From positions 923,001 to 987,000 of the forward strand of contig JBBBDQ010000225.1 in the NCBI GenBank assembly GCA_037127315.1: 64,000 nucleotides of DNA, written 5' to 3'. Numbering within the stretch: position 1 is the stretch's first letter; every line of letters starts with the position of its first letter. The notes under the pieces are model-generated. The model was not told the origin of the DNA, made no database searches, and saw nothing but the letters and a program-made list of their open reading frames with translations. Origin of the DNA: Ascarosepion bandense. Lineage: Eukaryota > Mollusca > Cephalopoda > Sepiida > Sepiidae. A program made the translations under genes and the position numbers. This document shows, piece after piece, positions 25,901 to 39,700 of the stretch.

Positions 25901-28900
25901 TCAGATATGGTGAAATTGTTAAGTACTCTTCAGAAATAACTGACAAAAACACCATTTGCAAGGGAATCCTTCAGACTGCAAAAATTACGGATTACGACAT
26001 CGGCAGGAACAAAGTTAGTTTATATATATAATAAAACGTTTTTTAACTATTATCATCATGGGTAGTAATAAAAATCATTTTTATCTATTCATAGCGGTAA
26101 TGAAGCTTTTACCACAAATCATATTTTCATGACTTTTTTGTGGTACAAAATTTTGTGGTACAAAACTTCATTAGAGATAGAAAGGATGAAATAAATAGTG
26201 TAATGTGGAAAATCAAAAGACTGATCCACTCAAGATGAAAATGGGCCAAAAACAAACTGGGGAGGTTGGGAATCTCAAATTGGATCATAACAAAAGTGAA
26301 AGACGGGAACAAGCTAGGAACAACAATCATTCACATTAACTAGGTAAACAAAAGAAGTCTAACTTAACCAGGGGAGAGTTTGCAGGAAACCACCTCGTTG
26401 TGACGTAAGGGACTTTAAAAAAATAAAATTAAGACTGGCCCTTATCACGCGCACCAAACTTGCTACAGTTACCCAACCACCGCTGAAATCTGTCGATGTC
26501 AAACGCTTTCTATCAGATCTGATCTTCATCTTGAGCTGATGCTGAAAGAATCTTATCAGATCCTGATAAGAAGAACGTTCATATCGCAAGATTCCCTCCT
26601 TACGCGTCGTCCAAATCACCATTCGAGCTACAGCAAGCAACGTAAAAAACACCGGAATACGTTTCTTCTAAACCAACGTCACACCGATGACTGTTGGGCA
26701 AATCCACCCCACCCCTCTGAACGCACGGACGTTTGACGCAGATATCTCTGCTGACTTAATGCTTGTTGTCCCACAAGAGTTGGGACAACAAGCGCTTGAT
26801 CGCCTTCCTACGGTCTTTACAGAGAGGGAGTACCGACAACCGATAAAGGATGAGGGGAAAGACGTATGTAACACACGCCTCAGCCCTCCCCTTCAGACAC
26901 AACCACTGTCGAAGCCAAGTCGCGTCCGACATTCTGACCTTTGCCGGTACCTCCGACCAATTCTTCTCCAGCTGGAGATCCGGCCTGAACCACATTCCAA
27001 GAATGCGGACGGGTCCGTCAATTCAACTGAAGGGCCTCGGGAGAGCAAAGCCCTTCCAGGCACTTAACCGCAAGCCAGACGACTTGTGCGGTTAATTTTC
27101 GCCCCCGTCACCTTTTCATACCATTTCAGCGCCTACTGTATCATCTTAATGTCGTCCCGGGACGACACGAAAATGGATACGTCATCGGCGTACACAGAAA
27201 CCCTGGCTCGTGCCCCACCAAGGACAGCGTTTCCGCGTAGCACCGGACTGCACTCCCCGTCATTTAGTCGGCAAAGAAGGGGCTGCAACGCGAAAGCATA
27301 AAGTAGGGGCGGGCGACAGCGAGCAACACTGATGAACCGACCGCAAAAGCGCTCGACTGCCTTCCGTTCACCTGTACTACAGCACTAGGTGGGGGCGATA
27401 CAGCAGGCTAATTCACTTGGAAAATTCGGCTTTGAATCCGACGGCCGGCAGGACAGCTACCAGATACCGATGGTCAGCCCTATCAAATGCCTTGGATTGA
27501 TCCAAATTGATCAGCGCGGCTTGATCGTCGTCTTCTACGCTCTCTATGATCGTTCGGATCAGATGTAGGTTGCTTTGAATTGTTTGGCCCTTCACAGCAC
27601 AAGTATGATCGGGTCCCAACATAATCTCGGCAACTGACTGCAAACGCTCCGTCAGGACCTTGGCCAAAATCTTTAACTCTGTGTTATGGGCATGTAATCA
27701 TCTAGGTCCCTCCCAATACCCTAAACCTTCTTCAGCAGCACGATCACACCCATAGAAATCCGATCGGGAACAGACCCCTGCCGAAACCAGTTGTTGAACA
27801 TCACCGTCAAAATCGGTACAAAGATGTGCGACAGCCTCAAGTAAAATTCTTAGGGTAGACCATCAAGTCCCGGAGACTTGCCCATGCCGACCCCCTTCAA
27901 TGACAAGTGAACTTCACCCTCCGTGATCTCACCCTCGCAGTTAGCTGCTTCAGCCGGCACAAGCCGAGGAAAGTCAGCCAAATAGCTGCAAAACTCGTTT
28001 TCACAAAGACCAGGCTCTTTGGTAAAGCGACACTCGAATTGCCGCCGAAACACTTCATGCATATCGTCAATCGACCTCAGAGTACGCCCCTCTGGGGTCT
28101 CGACTTCTCGAATATATCGACTAACACCTCGACGAACATCTTCCTTGCACAATTCTGCACCCATGTTCACGGCTTCGTTAAACTGTCCAGGGCCTCTCTA
28201 GCTAGTTCTATCTCTATGGGATCCCCCCATCTGCCACCGCCCGGAAAACTATCTTTAAGCGTCTACACCTTGTTAGCCTTAGCTAGAGCGAGTCGACGGC
28301 TATAGCGGTGAAAGATCTAATTCTATCCTTAAGCCTCTCCACCACCCATTCCCGCTGCGCTAATCTAGTTACTTGTTGTCGGAAGTCCCGCTTGTCCAGT
28401 AAAGACAAGTTGAAATTCCAGTGTCCAGCTAACCTAGGCCTACCGTCTAACGCCATCCGGGTACAAACAAGTTTGTGGTCCGAATGGCCCGTGGAACGTG
28501 GGGCAGTCTAATAAGTCTATATCGATTCTTCTCGTTAACATTCTGTCCAGGTAGCGAACCACGTCCACATCCCCCCCAGGTTGATCGACCCGGTATATAT
28601 CGACGAGACCAAAATTGTCGATCAGATCAACCAGGCTACGATCACGCGTCCTACTGATAGCTCCTCGCCCCTATCTGACTTGGTGTCCAGGGTGGCATTT
28701 CAGTCTTCCACTAAGACTAGGTGCGAAGAACGGCCCTAACTAACGGAATAAAGAGATGCGCTCCTCCCGGTCATTGGGCGCATAAACCGCAACGATCCGA
28801 AATTACCTACTGTTTACGGCAATATCAACCGTTCCCTCGAGCCGACATGGACAAGGTCCACCCTCGCACCCAGAGTACGTTTAACCAACAAGGAAACACC

Positions 28901-30735
28901 TCTGGCCTGCTGGTTCCCGTATGCTGAATAGACAACTCTAAGCTTGGCCCCGGTATTTCTTATGAGAGTCAACATTCCGCGGGCGTTTGGGAAGTTAGTT
29001 GGGTCCTCGATCGACTTTCCATCGACAGAGGACAATTTAAATAAAGGTCTTAGGAGGGCCTTCCTCTGAGAGGAAAAGTTCTTCTCTAAGGCAGTTCTAT
29101 CTCTTTTGCAGACGTCTGTACGTCTATACATGTTTTCTTTCTTCCTTTTTTCTCTTTTGCTGGTTTTGAGGAGGGTTTATCAATATTGGGGGAGGGTTGT
29201 TAAACTTTAGGGGAAGGTGTTTCTGGTTTGGAGGAGGGTGTAGGGGGAAGGCGTAGAGATAGATCTAACTGGGGAGGCAGATTGACTTCTCAAGAACAGT
29301 TTTACAGACGATGCAGGAGCGTTCATTGGCATCTATATTCCCTTTCTTTTGTGCAAATTCATCTTCCTCCTCCCTTCCTCCCTTTTTTTAAGGACGGAGA
29401 TCGCGGGGGAGGCATTTCCTTTCATCTCCGTTTTGCTTCTTGTTGTTGTTGCTGCTGCTGCTTTTTATGTGCCTCTTTTTTTAGGCTTCTTTTTAGCTGG
29501 TGAAGGAGCTTTGGGGGTTGGGCGTCCTGCTGAGGTAGAGGGAAGCCATCTTTTTCCCCCTCCCAACGACCTCAGTCCATCCGCCTGAATTGGGTTCTTG
29601 ATCGGCTTTTCTTCCATTTCTACTGTTGTTGTTTTTTTTGCTTTTTTGTTTTTTGCACCGGTGGTGTTGCCGGTAGCACTTGTTCATCCTCATGTTTTCT
29701 CCTGGGGCACGTTTTGTACATGTGCTCCGCTGCTCCGCAAGACCAACAGTGTAGCCTACGGCCCTTAATCACTACAAATAATTTCCTGCCTAGACAAAAC
29801 AGTATGTCGGCAACTTTCAAAAAATTCGGCCTAAACATATACATCCTCGGTTGGTATACCTGTCTATCTTGTGACACGAGCCACCTCATCTACGGATCCG
29901 TACTGGCAAAGAACTCTCCCACATGGTCACACGTAATTTCCACTGGAACACCGTGTATCAAAATACGGGTTCGTTGAGTACCTATGTACTCTGTAGTCGG
30001 ATACCTTTTACTGTTAAGGTATTCCCTACCAAACGCTTGGCCTCCTCCTCTGACTTTAATAAAACGCCCTACATTTCTCGGGATCTTCTCGCCAGCACTT
30101 TCGGTACAATATTTAGGCATTTTAAAGCCTCTTCAATATTCTCCCTGCTGACACCAACAAATTTTCGGGTTTTTACATTCGAAGTCAGCAAGGAGATTGT
30201 CTTTGCTGCTATGACGTTTACCACTTCGGGTATGACGACGAGTTCGTTTTTTTTTTTTTTTTTTATGTACTTTTTGTATTTCTCCTGCATATCCCGGTAA
30301 AAATCAAGATCCTTTTTTAAAAGAGTTTTGCACTACACCGAGGGCGAAGGTGTCACCGTCGGTGATACAGTTGAAACAGAAGGCTGGGGAGACAGAGCCA
30401 TACTGGTCTTTGTCTCCACGCGACACACAAAAAATGTTTTAAACAAAAGTTCACAAACAAAGAAGACAAATGGAAACAACTGTGTACAAACAAAAATCAC
30501 GCACTTACATGAAACGTATCAAATCGCACTGTCAAAAAATAACCCGGAACCCAAATTATTGGAACCAGCTTTATGAATAATTCTAAACAACTCTTGCTTA
30601 TAGGACTTGGTACATGCTGTATTCTCCACTAGATGTTGAGCAATATCCGATTCCGTATTTGTAGAGGGAAGGTAACACATGTTACTTATTTTGCCAAGTC
30701 GTATTTGAAGGCACATCCTGATTAATCCTCGTGTC

Positions 30736-30792
<57 letters not shown>

Positions 30793-33700
30793 GCAATTCA
30801 TATTAAGAGATAAACTTTATACTGAAATGCAGTCTTAAGGAGAGCCTTATACTGAAATGCTACCATTTCTATACTAAATCGACTCACTAAAATTGTTAAT
30901 ATCATTTTTTATTTAACTAGCAGTATAGTCCGGCGTTGTTCGAGTGTAATGAAAGCTTTAAAACTAATCCATGGTCCTGGAGCTCAGACTCTTCGGACGT
31001 TGGCACGAAAAACTAAAAAGCAATAGTTGTTTCCAGTTAAAGCGAAACCGTAGACTGAAAGAAAAATGAATGGATTTAAGTCAAATTTTGAAGTTTGGTG
31101 AGAATCGGATAAAAATTGTGGATTTGTATAAAGGACATACAGACAGATAAACAGACACACACACAAACATCTTGCCTTTTATATATTATCAATTTTCTGC
31201 ACTAGTGTAAGAACTGCAACCTTGAAACTTCTGAATATCGTTTCTTATGTCTTTCTTTATGAGTGTATCAAATTTAATTAAAATCGGACCACTCCTTCTA
31301 TAACCTGATTTTTTCGATTATCGATATTTATCGGGGATACCTCGACACAAAACCTAGCTAAGAACACTCGCAGACGCTTATAGTACAACTGTGTAATTTT
31401 TCAAGGAAATCGGTTCAGCCGTTTCGGAGTCTATGGGTAACGGACACACACACACACAAAGTTCCATTTATAAATAACTTTAGATATGAAATGAGACTTT
31501 AATTTTCTTTTTTTTTTATATAACTGTTTTTTGTTTTTTTTTCTCATTTACTCTTTTATTTAATATAAATTAAAGCTTTTCTTCTTGTTTTTCAGATATT
31601 TTTAAAATGCAGACATAAAGATGACTTGGAAACTATATTGGTTCAAAAGGTAAATATTTCTGTTTATTCTTCATATTTGTAGCCGAATAACTGGATGTAA
31701 TACAAGTTTGAAGTTCAAGAACTTTAAAATTTCAGTGTAAAGAAGATTTACAGCAAGACGTTTATTTTCTAAAGTTGTTTTTGTTATAAGTCTACTTGAA
31801 TTCACAGCAACCTTTCTTTTTTTTTTTTGTTGTTTCACTTGTTTAAACAATTCAGTACAGTTTTTAAAAAGTCTAATTAAAATTATTTAGATCATTTCCT
31901 AACTTTTCTGGCTTCTCTCAACTAATTTGTACATGATGTTCTTTACTTAAGATCATTTTATAGTGCAACTCACACCTAGAACTGGAGGACTATATCAAAT
32001 TTCGTCATTCCATTGAGAGCGAAGATTTTAGTTTCTATTTGGGTTTGAGGTAGTTCGCTGTTATAGTCGGCTTAAGAAATTAAAAAAAAAAGTTGCACTA
32101 TGATTTAGCCTTAAGTCAAGAACGTCATGAATTTGCCATGATCTGAAATGTCATCCCACAATGATTACAAAAACATTGCAGGAAATAATGTTAAATAATG
32201 TTTCCAGGTGCCAAAATAATAGAATTCTATAAAATATTTATGATAACGATGGTGATATTAGTCGTTTCCTTATATGGAAACATTCGACACTGTTTATTTA
32301 TCCATTCATTTACTCTTTCTATTGCAATTTTCAAAATTCAGCAGTTTCCCAACAGTTTTATATATATATATATATTATATATATATGTATATATATATAT
32401 CGTTTCACCCAAGCAAAGCAGTACTGCCAGTGGTGCGCAGAGGGTTACATAAGAGGAGAGTGAAGAGAAGAGGATCAGGTCACAAAGGGTGTCTGAAAAT
32501 GGATAAGAGAAGGATGGGAACACTGGTGTGAAGAGAGCGTCGTGAGGGTAGAGTGGAAAGGGAGAATAAGATATAAGGAATGTCGGGGAAAGGAGAGATA
32601 AGAGATGGCAATTGACATTGCATTTAAACTGTAAATAAGTGTTGCAGACAATAATGCTTTATTCATGATATACATATTTAACTTGGATGAAAACGGTACG
32701 TTACAAGAAGGAGTGTTATTACATTTAAATCTTTTACATACAGAAGTGTCACCAAAATTTACCGCAATAAAAACCTACTGTACAAAAAGTAATGAAGAAT
32801 ATTGTTGCATGCGTTATTACTATCAGTGACAGATCACTCTTTGGGTTTTGTTTATTTGAAGATGGAAGTGCTAAACGTATTCGTTCTTTGACATTGAGTT
32901 AGGATATTGTAGGAAAACATCTGAGTACAAGTTTTCATTTATGATTACTTAATCAAGGCTATAAATAAAATCAAATGCTAAAAAAGTCGAATATTTAAAC
33001 AGTAATGAAATATATAATGTTACTGTTCGTGGGCTCTCAAAGAAGTTCATGTTCAACTCTTTTTGCTGAATTATGAGTGCTGTAATGATTATTGAAACTG
33101 AAAGTGATGTTGATCTTTGTCAACAATTGAAAAATAAATGTTTTCGCCTTATCTATTGAAAAATTTGATCTTTTTCATCATAATGTTTTGAAGATTCAGT
33201 AGTCACTTTAACTTTAAATGGATTGTAGGGGCCTCGGTTATGCTTGGTTTATTGGCCTTGTCCCAAACATGTCCGAAGTCCCCACAATTTAAATATCAGA
33301 AGGTTGAAGTTGGTTGTTGAAATTTGAAAGGATAAAATATTTCGTTTATAAAGATTTATTTACAAAATGACAAAAGAGTAAGAAGGAAAATATAAGTGAA
33401 ATTTGGTTATCTGAACACTATAATATATTTGTGAGAAGAAAATGTTCATTGAGAAAATACATGCAATTTTGTAGTTAAAATTGTTCGTAGAGGAATGTAG
33501 GTATTTAAAAATGCCCGCATGAGTTTAGAGTTCATGGTTGTGTTAGTAGTGGAATCTAAAGGCTTTGTTCCTTCCTCTTTTTAGTAGGTCGCGATAGGTT
33601 GAGAGAAAGAGAAGGAAAAAAATGAAGAAGTTGTACTTAACGCGTACATTTGGTTGTTGTTGTTGTTGTTCTGCTTGGCGGCGTGGTGTGAAAATGAAGA

Positions 33701-36700
33701 AAAGGAATTTGGATGAAGAGGTCGAATGAATCTGTGACGTGCACCTGCGTCCGGTTCGGCTTCTTGAATTTTCTTTCGTTACATTGCCACGAGGTCGTCA
33801 GTTAACCACTCCCATGTCGACTGCCTTTTGATGTGAAGTGACGTGGTTTAAATAGTGAAATTTCTCATGATGTCGGCTCCAGCGAAGCTTTTTCACTTAG
33901 TTGTGAAAATACGTAATATATAGATTTGCTGTTTTTAATTCAATCAGCATTTAGAATTAGCTTTTCACACTGACTTGTGAATTTTTCTCAGTTGGGTTTT
34001 TCCAAAGTCGTTTGAATCCGATTTTGCGGGTGTGCAATTTATTTTGTGTGTTTTAGTTAGTTGAGGGATAATATAGGATTTGTATCTTAGGATATGGAAA
34101 AATCATTTATTGATATTATGAACTCGAAGGTGAACGACTGCATGACGAATCCTTTTCTAAAAATGTTGCTTAAGCTGATGTAATATTAATAGAATATAAA
34201 TAGAATTATTAGAATTAAAATATGATGAAGGAATTAAATGCGAAAGTTTTCGGCAGTCACCACTTTATTCTAAAATTTAAAATAACTATCAGCTTTTATA
34301 TTCAAATATACAGAAAGCCATATTTAACTTGCCCTTTTCCCTGGCTCGTTGCATATGGAATCAGGTTTTGATGTTAAAAAGCAGGGAAATTGTCTGAAAA
34401 CTTACTTTCATTGTGGTTAACAGTAGGCTATTAACCAAAACGCTTTGAGACCAATCAAAAGCCCAGATAGGAAAGACTAACAAGCCACATATCAAAAGAG
34501 GCTGCTGCCAACTCCAACGACATTAATTCAAAGGCAAACAGAAAGTCTTGACGGCAAATTCCAAGCTCGACACACAACGTGAAATCGACACTACAGCAAT
34601 CGCAAAGATTAAACACGCTACCTTTTAACAGTTTCACCATTTACAACACTTTTATGAACAGTGATAGAAAATACTGAGTAATCAAATTCTGATTCTTAGT
34701 TTTTATAGGTGATTACTATTATGTTTAAAAAACAGTCTGTATCTCCACTTAATTACTACAAAGCTTTTTTGTTCACAGAAACTTCAACAAACCGTGTTCA
34801 AAGCACTTCTCATAACTAACATAGATGATAGATGTCTTATTAAAAAAATTGTTAAATTCAACCAAGTTCATTCTGTTTATGTTATTGTATTTTCTATTTT
34901 CGAATAAGTTGTTATTCATTGGGATAAAGAACGAGTATAAACTGTTTGAAGATTCTTCTTTTTTTTCTTTTTTTCAAGTACTTTCGTTTATTTTCCTTAT
35001 CACTGATGTTGTCATTGACTCCATATTGTAATTTTCTCTTTTTGTATGCTTTTTTTGTTTGCTAGGAGTCTAATTAATCTAAAAGCGGTGTCATAAGCGA
35101 TACCTAAGTTTAAAATACATTTGAAAAATAAATATCTTTCTTGAAGATTTAATTTGTTTTAATTCCAAGCTAATAAATAAAATTTAATATTCTCAATGAG
35201 CAAAATACTTCGATCTTTTTCAAACCGAATTCAAACTGATTGAAATATATTTTCTCTTCATCAGTAAAATCTATAAATTTACACCAATATTGGCAGATCT
35301 GTCAACACAAAATATTCTCTTTATTTTAACGAAGAGTAATATTTTGTGTTTTGTTTAAAAAAAATAATATACTTCTCAGAAATGTTATTTTAGGAAAATT
35401 AGCTGCTTTAAATTTTAATTTAAGTAAATGGAAAGAGCTGAAAGAAATTATTTTACGAATATTACGTAAACGCCTTCTTTTATATAACTTTTTAACTACC
35501 CAGTAATCTTAAATATTTTAAGCAATCTAATATTTATTGAATTTTAGGTACTTGCTTTTAGGGTCTTACTTACAAAGATGCTTGTTGAGAAAATGTTAGA
35601 AAATTACCAATAGATTTTACCCCTCGTGTTTTTTTTTTATTTTTTATTTTTTATAATATCAGGTATAGACGACCGTATCTACAAAATTTGACATACAGCA
35701 CAAAAATTGAATTGTAGTGAGCTTTCTCGAAATTTCATAAAAATCTGAGTGGTTGGGTGGGGGTAACAGAATTAAAAATATTTTACAAAAATGTTCTAAA
35801 AGAGAATCATTTCAAAAATATTTTCATTCATTTCTGAATAAATCCTGAAAGTTTCATTTATAATCCACCAGAAAAACAAGATTTTTAACCAAAATTTCCA
35901 AAAACAGTTTTCTTTTTTTCTTTTTTCTTTTTTTTGCATGAAAAATCTTTAATCCTTTCTCTTAATAACGCAAACATTTTGAGTCAAAATTTTTGACGAT
36001 AAAATCTCATTTTTTAATGTTTTGAGAGCTTTTTCATCACGTAACCTGACGAAATTTTAAAGGCGCCTATATAAAACGGTTAAAATGGAATCCGAGCTCC
36101 TTCTAACCGCTTTATATAGGTATAAAATGTTGGTTGGTTGTTTTGTTTTTATGGCATATCAACCTCGGCGGGTCATTTAATGCCAACTAAATTTTATTTA
36201 TTTATTGCTGGTAATACCTTTTTCTTTCAACAAGAAACTAGGCAATCCTTTCCATTGACACTGCTCGACTTAACAATCATTCTGTACATACGTTTGCCAG
36301 ATTTTGTAAATAAAATTTGGCTTGAATTTATAAATCTTCGTCTTCGTTGACCTTGATCCGATCGTATTATTTTAACTCCTTGCGGGGTTAACGACACATG
36401 TTTTGTCGACCCCGCTACAGTACCGTCTCCTGTGGTGAAAGATAACGTTAGTCGTTTCTTTTGTATAATAGTATAATTGTGAGAACGTAAAAACACGCAA
36501 ACTTATTTTGCCCCCCTACAACCCATAATTTTACAAATCCCTCAACCTGTATAACACTTACTCAAAACTTTAGTTTAAACCAATTGATTCTGACACAGTA
36601 AATATCGTGTTAATTTAAATGATTCGATTTTCGAAATACTGCTCTCAGATAATCGGCTTGAACTGAAATTCGCGCAGGATTCGAGTAAAAGTTGATTTTT

Positions 36701-39700
36701 TAGAAAAATATTTTAAAAACTGTTGATGGTTACACTTAGAAATTTAAAATCTGTGCGTACGCCGTAAATCAAATTCAAATTTATCATAGCATTAATAAAA
36801 GAAACTTGTTAGAATGTATAACCTCAAATACGATACATGCTTTTATATCCGTCTCTGTCACGCTTATCCATTAAACATCATTTATTACTGTTTGGAGATG
36901 AATTGCAATTCCCTCGTGTCCTCTTATTGTTTCGCTATCTTAAAATCATGATTGCCTTTTAAATTTACAATAAATTTATCGGTAAAATTTCAGTGGCTAC
37001 AATGATTTGAACTTGAATAAATTGCAAAATATAAAAGTTTCTTTACATTTTCTCTACTTTTAAAAGTATGTACCGCCACTAACTCACTAAACAAAAAAAC
37101 AAAAAAACAACAGCATAGCATAAAGAAAAAACGGGCCCAAACTTAGTAAAAACAAAGTTTTATCGTCAAAATGTTTATAATTAAAAGAACAAATCAAAGT
37201 ATTTTAATTGTTTTTAATCCTTTCTAACTCGATCGAAATTTTGGTAAAAATCTTCTTTTTTTTTTTCGTCAACGTGTGACCAATCTTTTTTACATAATAT
37301 TAAAAGGTACCTCCACTAAGTCGCTAAAAAACAGCATATAGTATGAATAAAAAAGGTCCCAAACTTAAAAACGATTTTTTTCCATCAAAAGAGGAAAGAT
37401 CAACAGTAATTTTTAATTATTTTTAAAAAAATTTCAATCCCTTCTAACATGTTCGAAATTTTGACAGACAATCTTTTGATTTGAGTTACTGTTTACAATG
37501 GAAAACGTAATGATAACATCACCCACTTTTTTTCCGGTGACAAGCACAATAATTTGGAAATTCTCGCAAAGATCAAATTAAATAATTGTCGGATTTTAAT
37601 GAGACTTTCATTACTCATTCACAAATAAATAAAATTATTTTTGAAATTATTATTTTTTAATAATCTTAATAAAAATATTTTTTTACTTCTGTTACCTACC
37701 ATCCATGTAAATCAATGAAATTTTAATAAATTTTAATTTGTTACGATCTTATTTTATTAATTAAACGCAGGACTCATTGGGGAATATAAATCATTCAATT
37801 TTTTTAAATTTTGCCTCTGTATCCGAAAATCTGCCACGAAATGTAAAATAACAAATACAATAAATCTCTGATATAATTTAATAAGCTTTTAATTGCTTGA
37901 ATAAATAATAAAAATTAAGGACATTATAGTCTGGAGAAAAACTAAATTTTCGATTACTAATGAAATTTTAAGAGTTGTTTTATTGTTTATTATAATAATT
38001 TATAAAATTTCAAAAATATTTTTAAAATCATCAAATATTTGTTGCGGTTAGATTTTTTTTTAGTTAAGAATTGATGATTATATTGCCTATCGAAAATTGA
38101 AGATTTTAATAAAAATTGTTTGGCTTCCATATTTTTAAATTTATTTATTTATTTGTGCGTGTATTTGAAGTTTTTTTTTTTTTTTGTATGGTAATTTCTA
38201 TGTGCAAATTTAAAGATCAGAGTTTCCTCCCTTACCCGAAAAAAAAAAACAATTTTGTCACTTATAAACGCCATACACTTTTATCTCTAATCAAGAACCT
38301 GTCAACACGTTCTTGATATACGGTGGATAGGTCAAAAAGTTCAAATCTGTGAATAAGAGTTTTATTCTGAATTTCACGCTATAAATAAGTAATACTTATA
38401 TTAATACATAATAAATTAACTTGATTTAAGATTAATTTAGCATAAAATTTGCTAATTTTCCAAAAATAATGTCATAGATGTATATTTTATTTTTACAAGA
38501 TTAAAACCGGGAATTAGTTTTGTTTACAAATGTGTCGATCACTCCAAAATGGCGGCAAAATTCAAAAATTGAAAAAAATTCTCAAACTTTTATATTCCAA
38601 ACAATATAATTTCTGTTTGAAATAAACCAGAGTATTTTGCCTTACTGATAATAGTAAATTTAAACTTAATTGAATTAAACTTAAAATAAAAGTTTCAAGA
38701 AAACTTTTCATTTTTAAAAATTCAGTTTAAAAGTTAGATATCGAAAATGAGATGAAGTACCTATATGAAACTCAGTTTTTCCAGTGAAAACCATTAATTT
38801 TGAAATTCTTGCAAAAACCAATTTGTTGGATTTTAATGAACTTTTCATGACTTATTCACAAATGAATTTAATTATTTTTGAAATTATAATATTTATATAA
38901 CCTTGGTAAAAATATATATTTTTATATCTGTTACTGCCAACAGATATAAGTTGTTTAAGTTTATTTCAAAAGTTTAAGTTGTTTCAAAAGTTTATTTTAT
39001 TTTAATTACAACAAGGACTTCTTAGAAAATGTAAATCATCTGTTTTGTTTTTGTTTTTTTTTTTGTTTTTTTAGGGTTTTTTTCTGTCTTGTTCTTTTTT
39101 TTGTTTTGTTTTTTGTTTTTTCCTTCAAACAACTTTTTTTTCTGAACATCTGCTCCGAATAGTAAAATAAGAATACAATAAAACTATGACATTATTTATT
39201 TAAATAAGCTTTTAATTGCTTTTTAAAATATTATAATATTATATTAAGGACATGATAGTCTGAAAAAAAGAACAAATTTACGATGAATAATGAATTTTTA
39301 CAAAAAATGCTTTCATTTTTTTTTAATTATAATAATTAACAAAGTTTCAAAAACATTTTTAAAATTCTTCAAAGCCTTATTGCGGTTAGATTATTAACTT
39401 AAAAGATTTTTTACCAAAGTTTCGAACATGTTAGAAAAAAAATTTTTTAAATGTTTTTAAATAATTAAAAATTACTTTGCTATTTCCTCTTAATAATGAC
39501 ATTAACATTTTGATGGAAAAAAAACTTTGTTTTTATTGGGTTTTCTTTTTTTTCTTCATGCTATGCTGTTTTTTTTTTTCTGCGTATTAGTGGAGGCTCC
39601 TACTTTAAATAGAATTCAAAATCTTTCGGCTCTTTCTTGGTTTCTTCATTTTTGATAATTTACTACTGCAATTCGGAATTTATTTTCTAAATACAACATT

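Noticed and set aside
36227..36496. 89-codon minus-strand frame
   Set aside because: No recognisable domain; it overlaps unexplained intron sequence and has no splice context.
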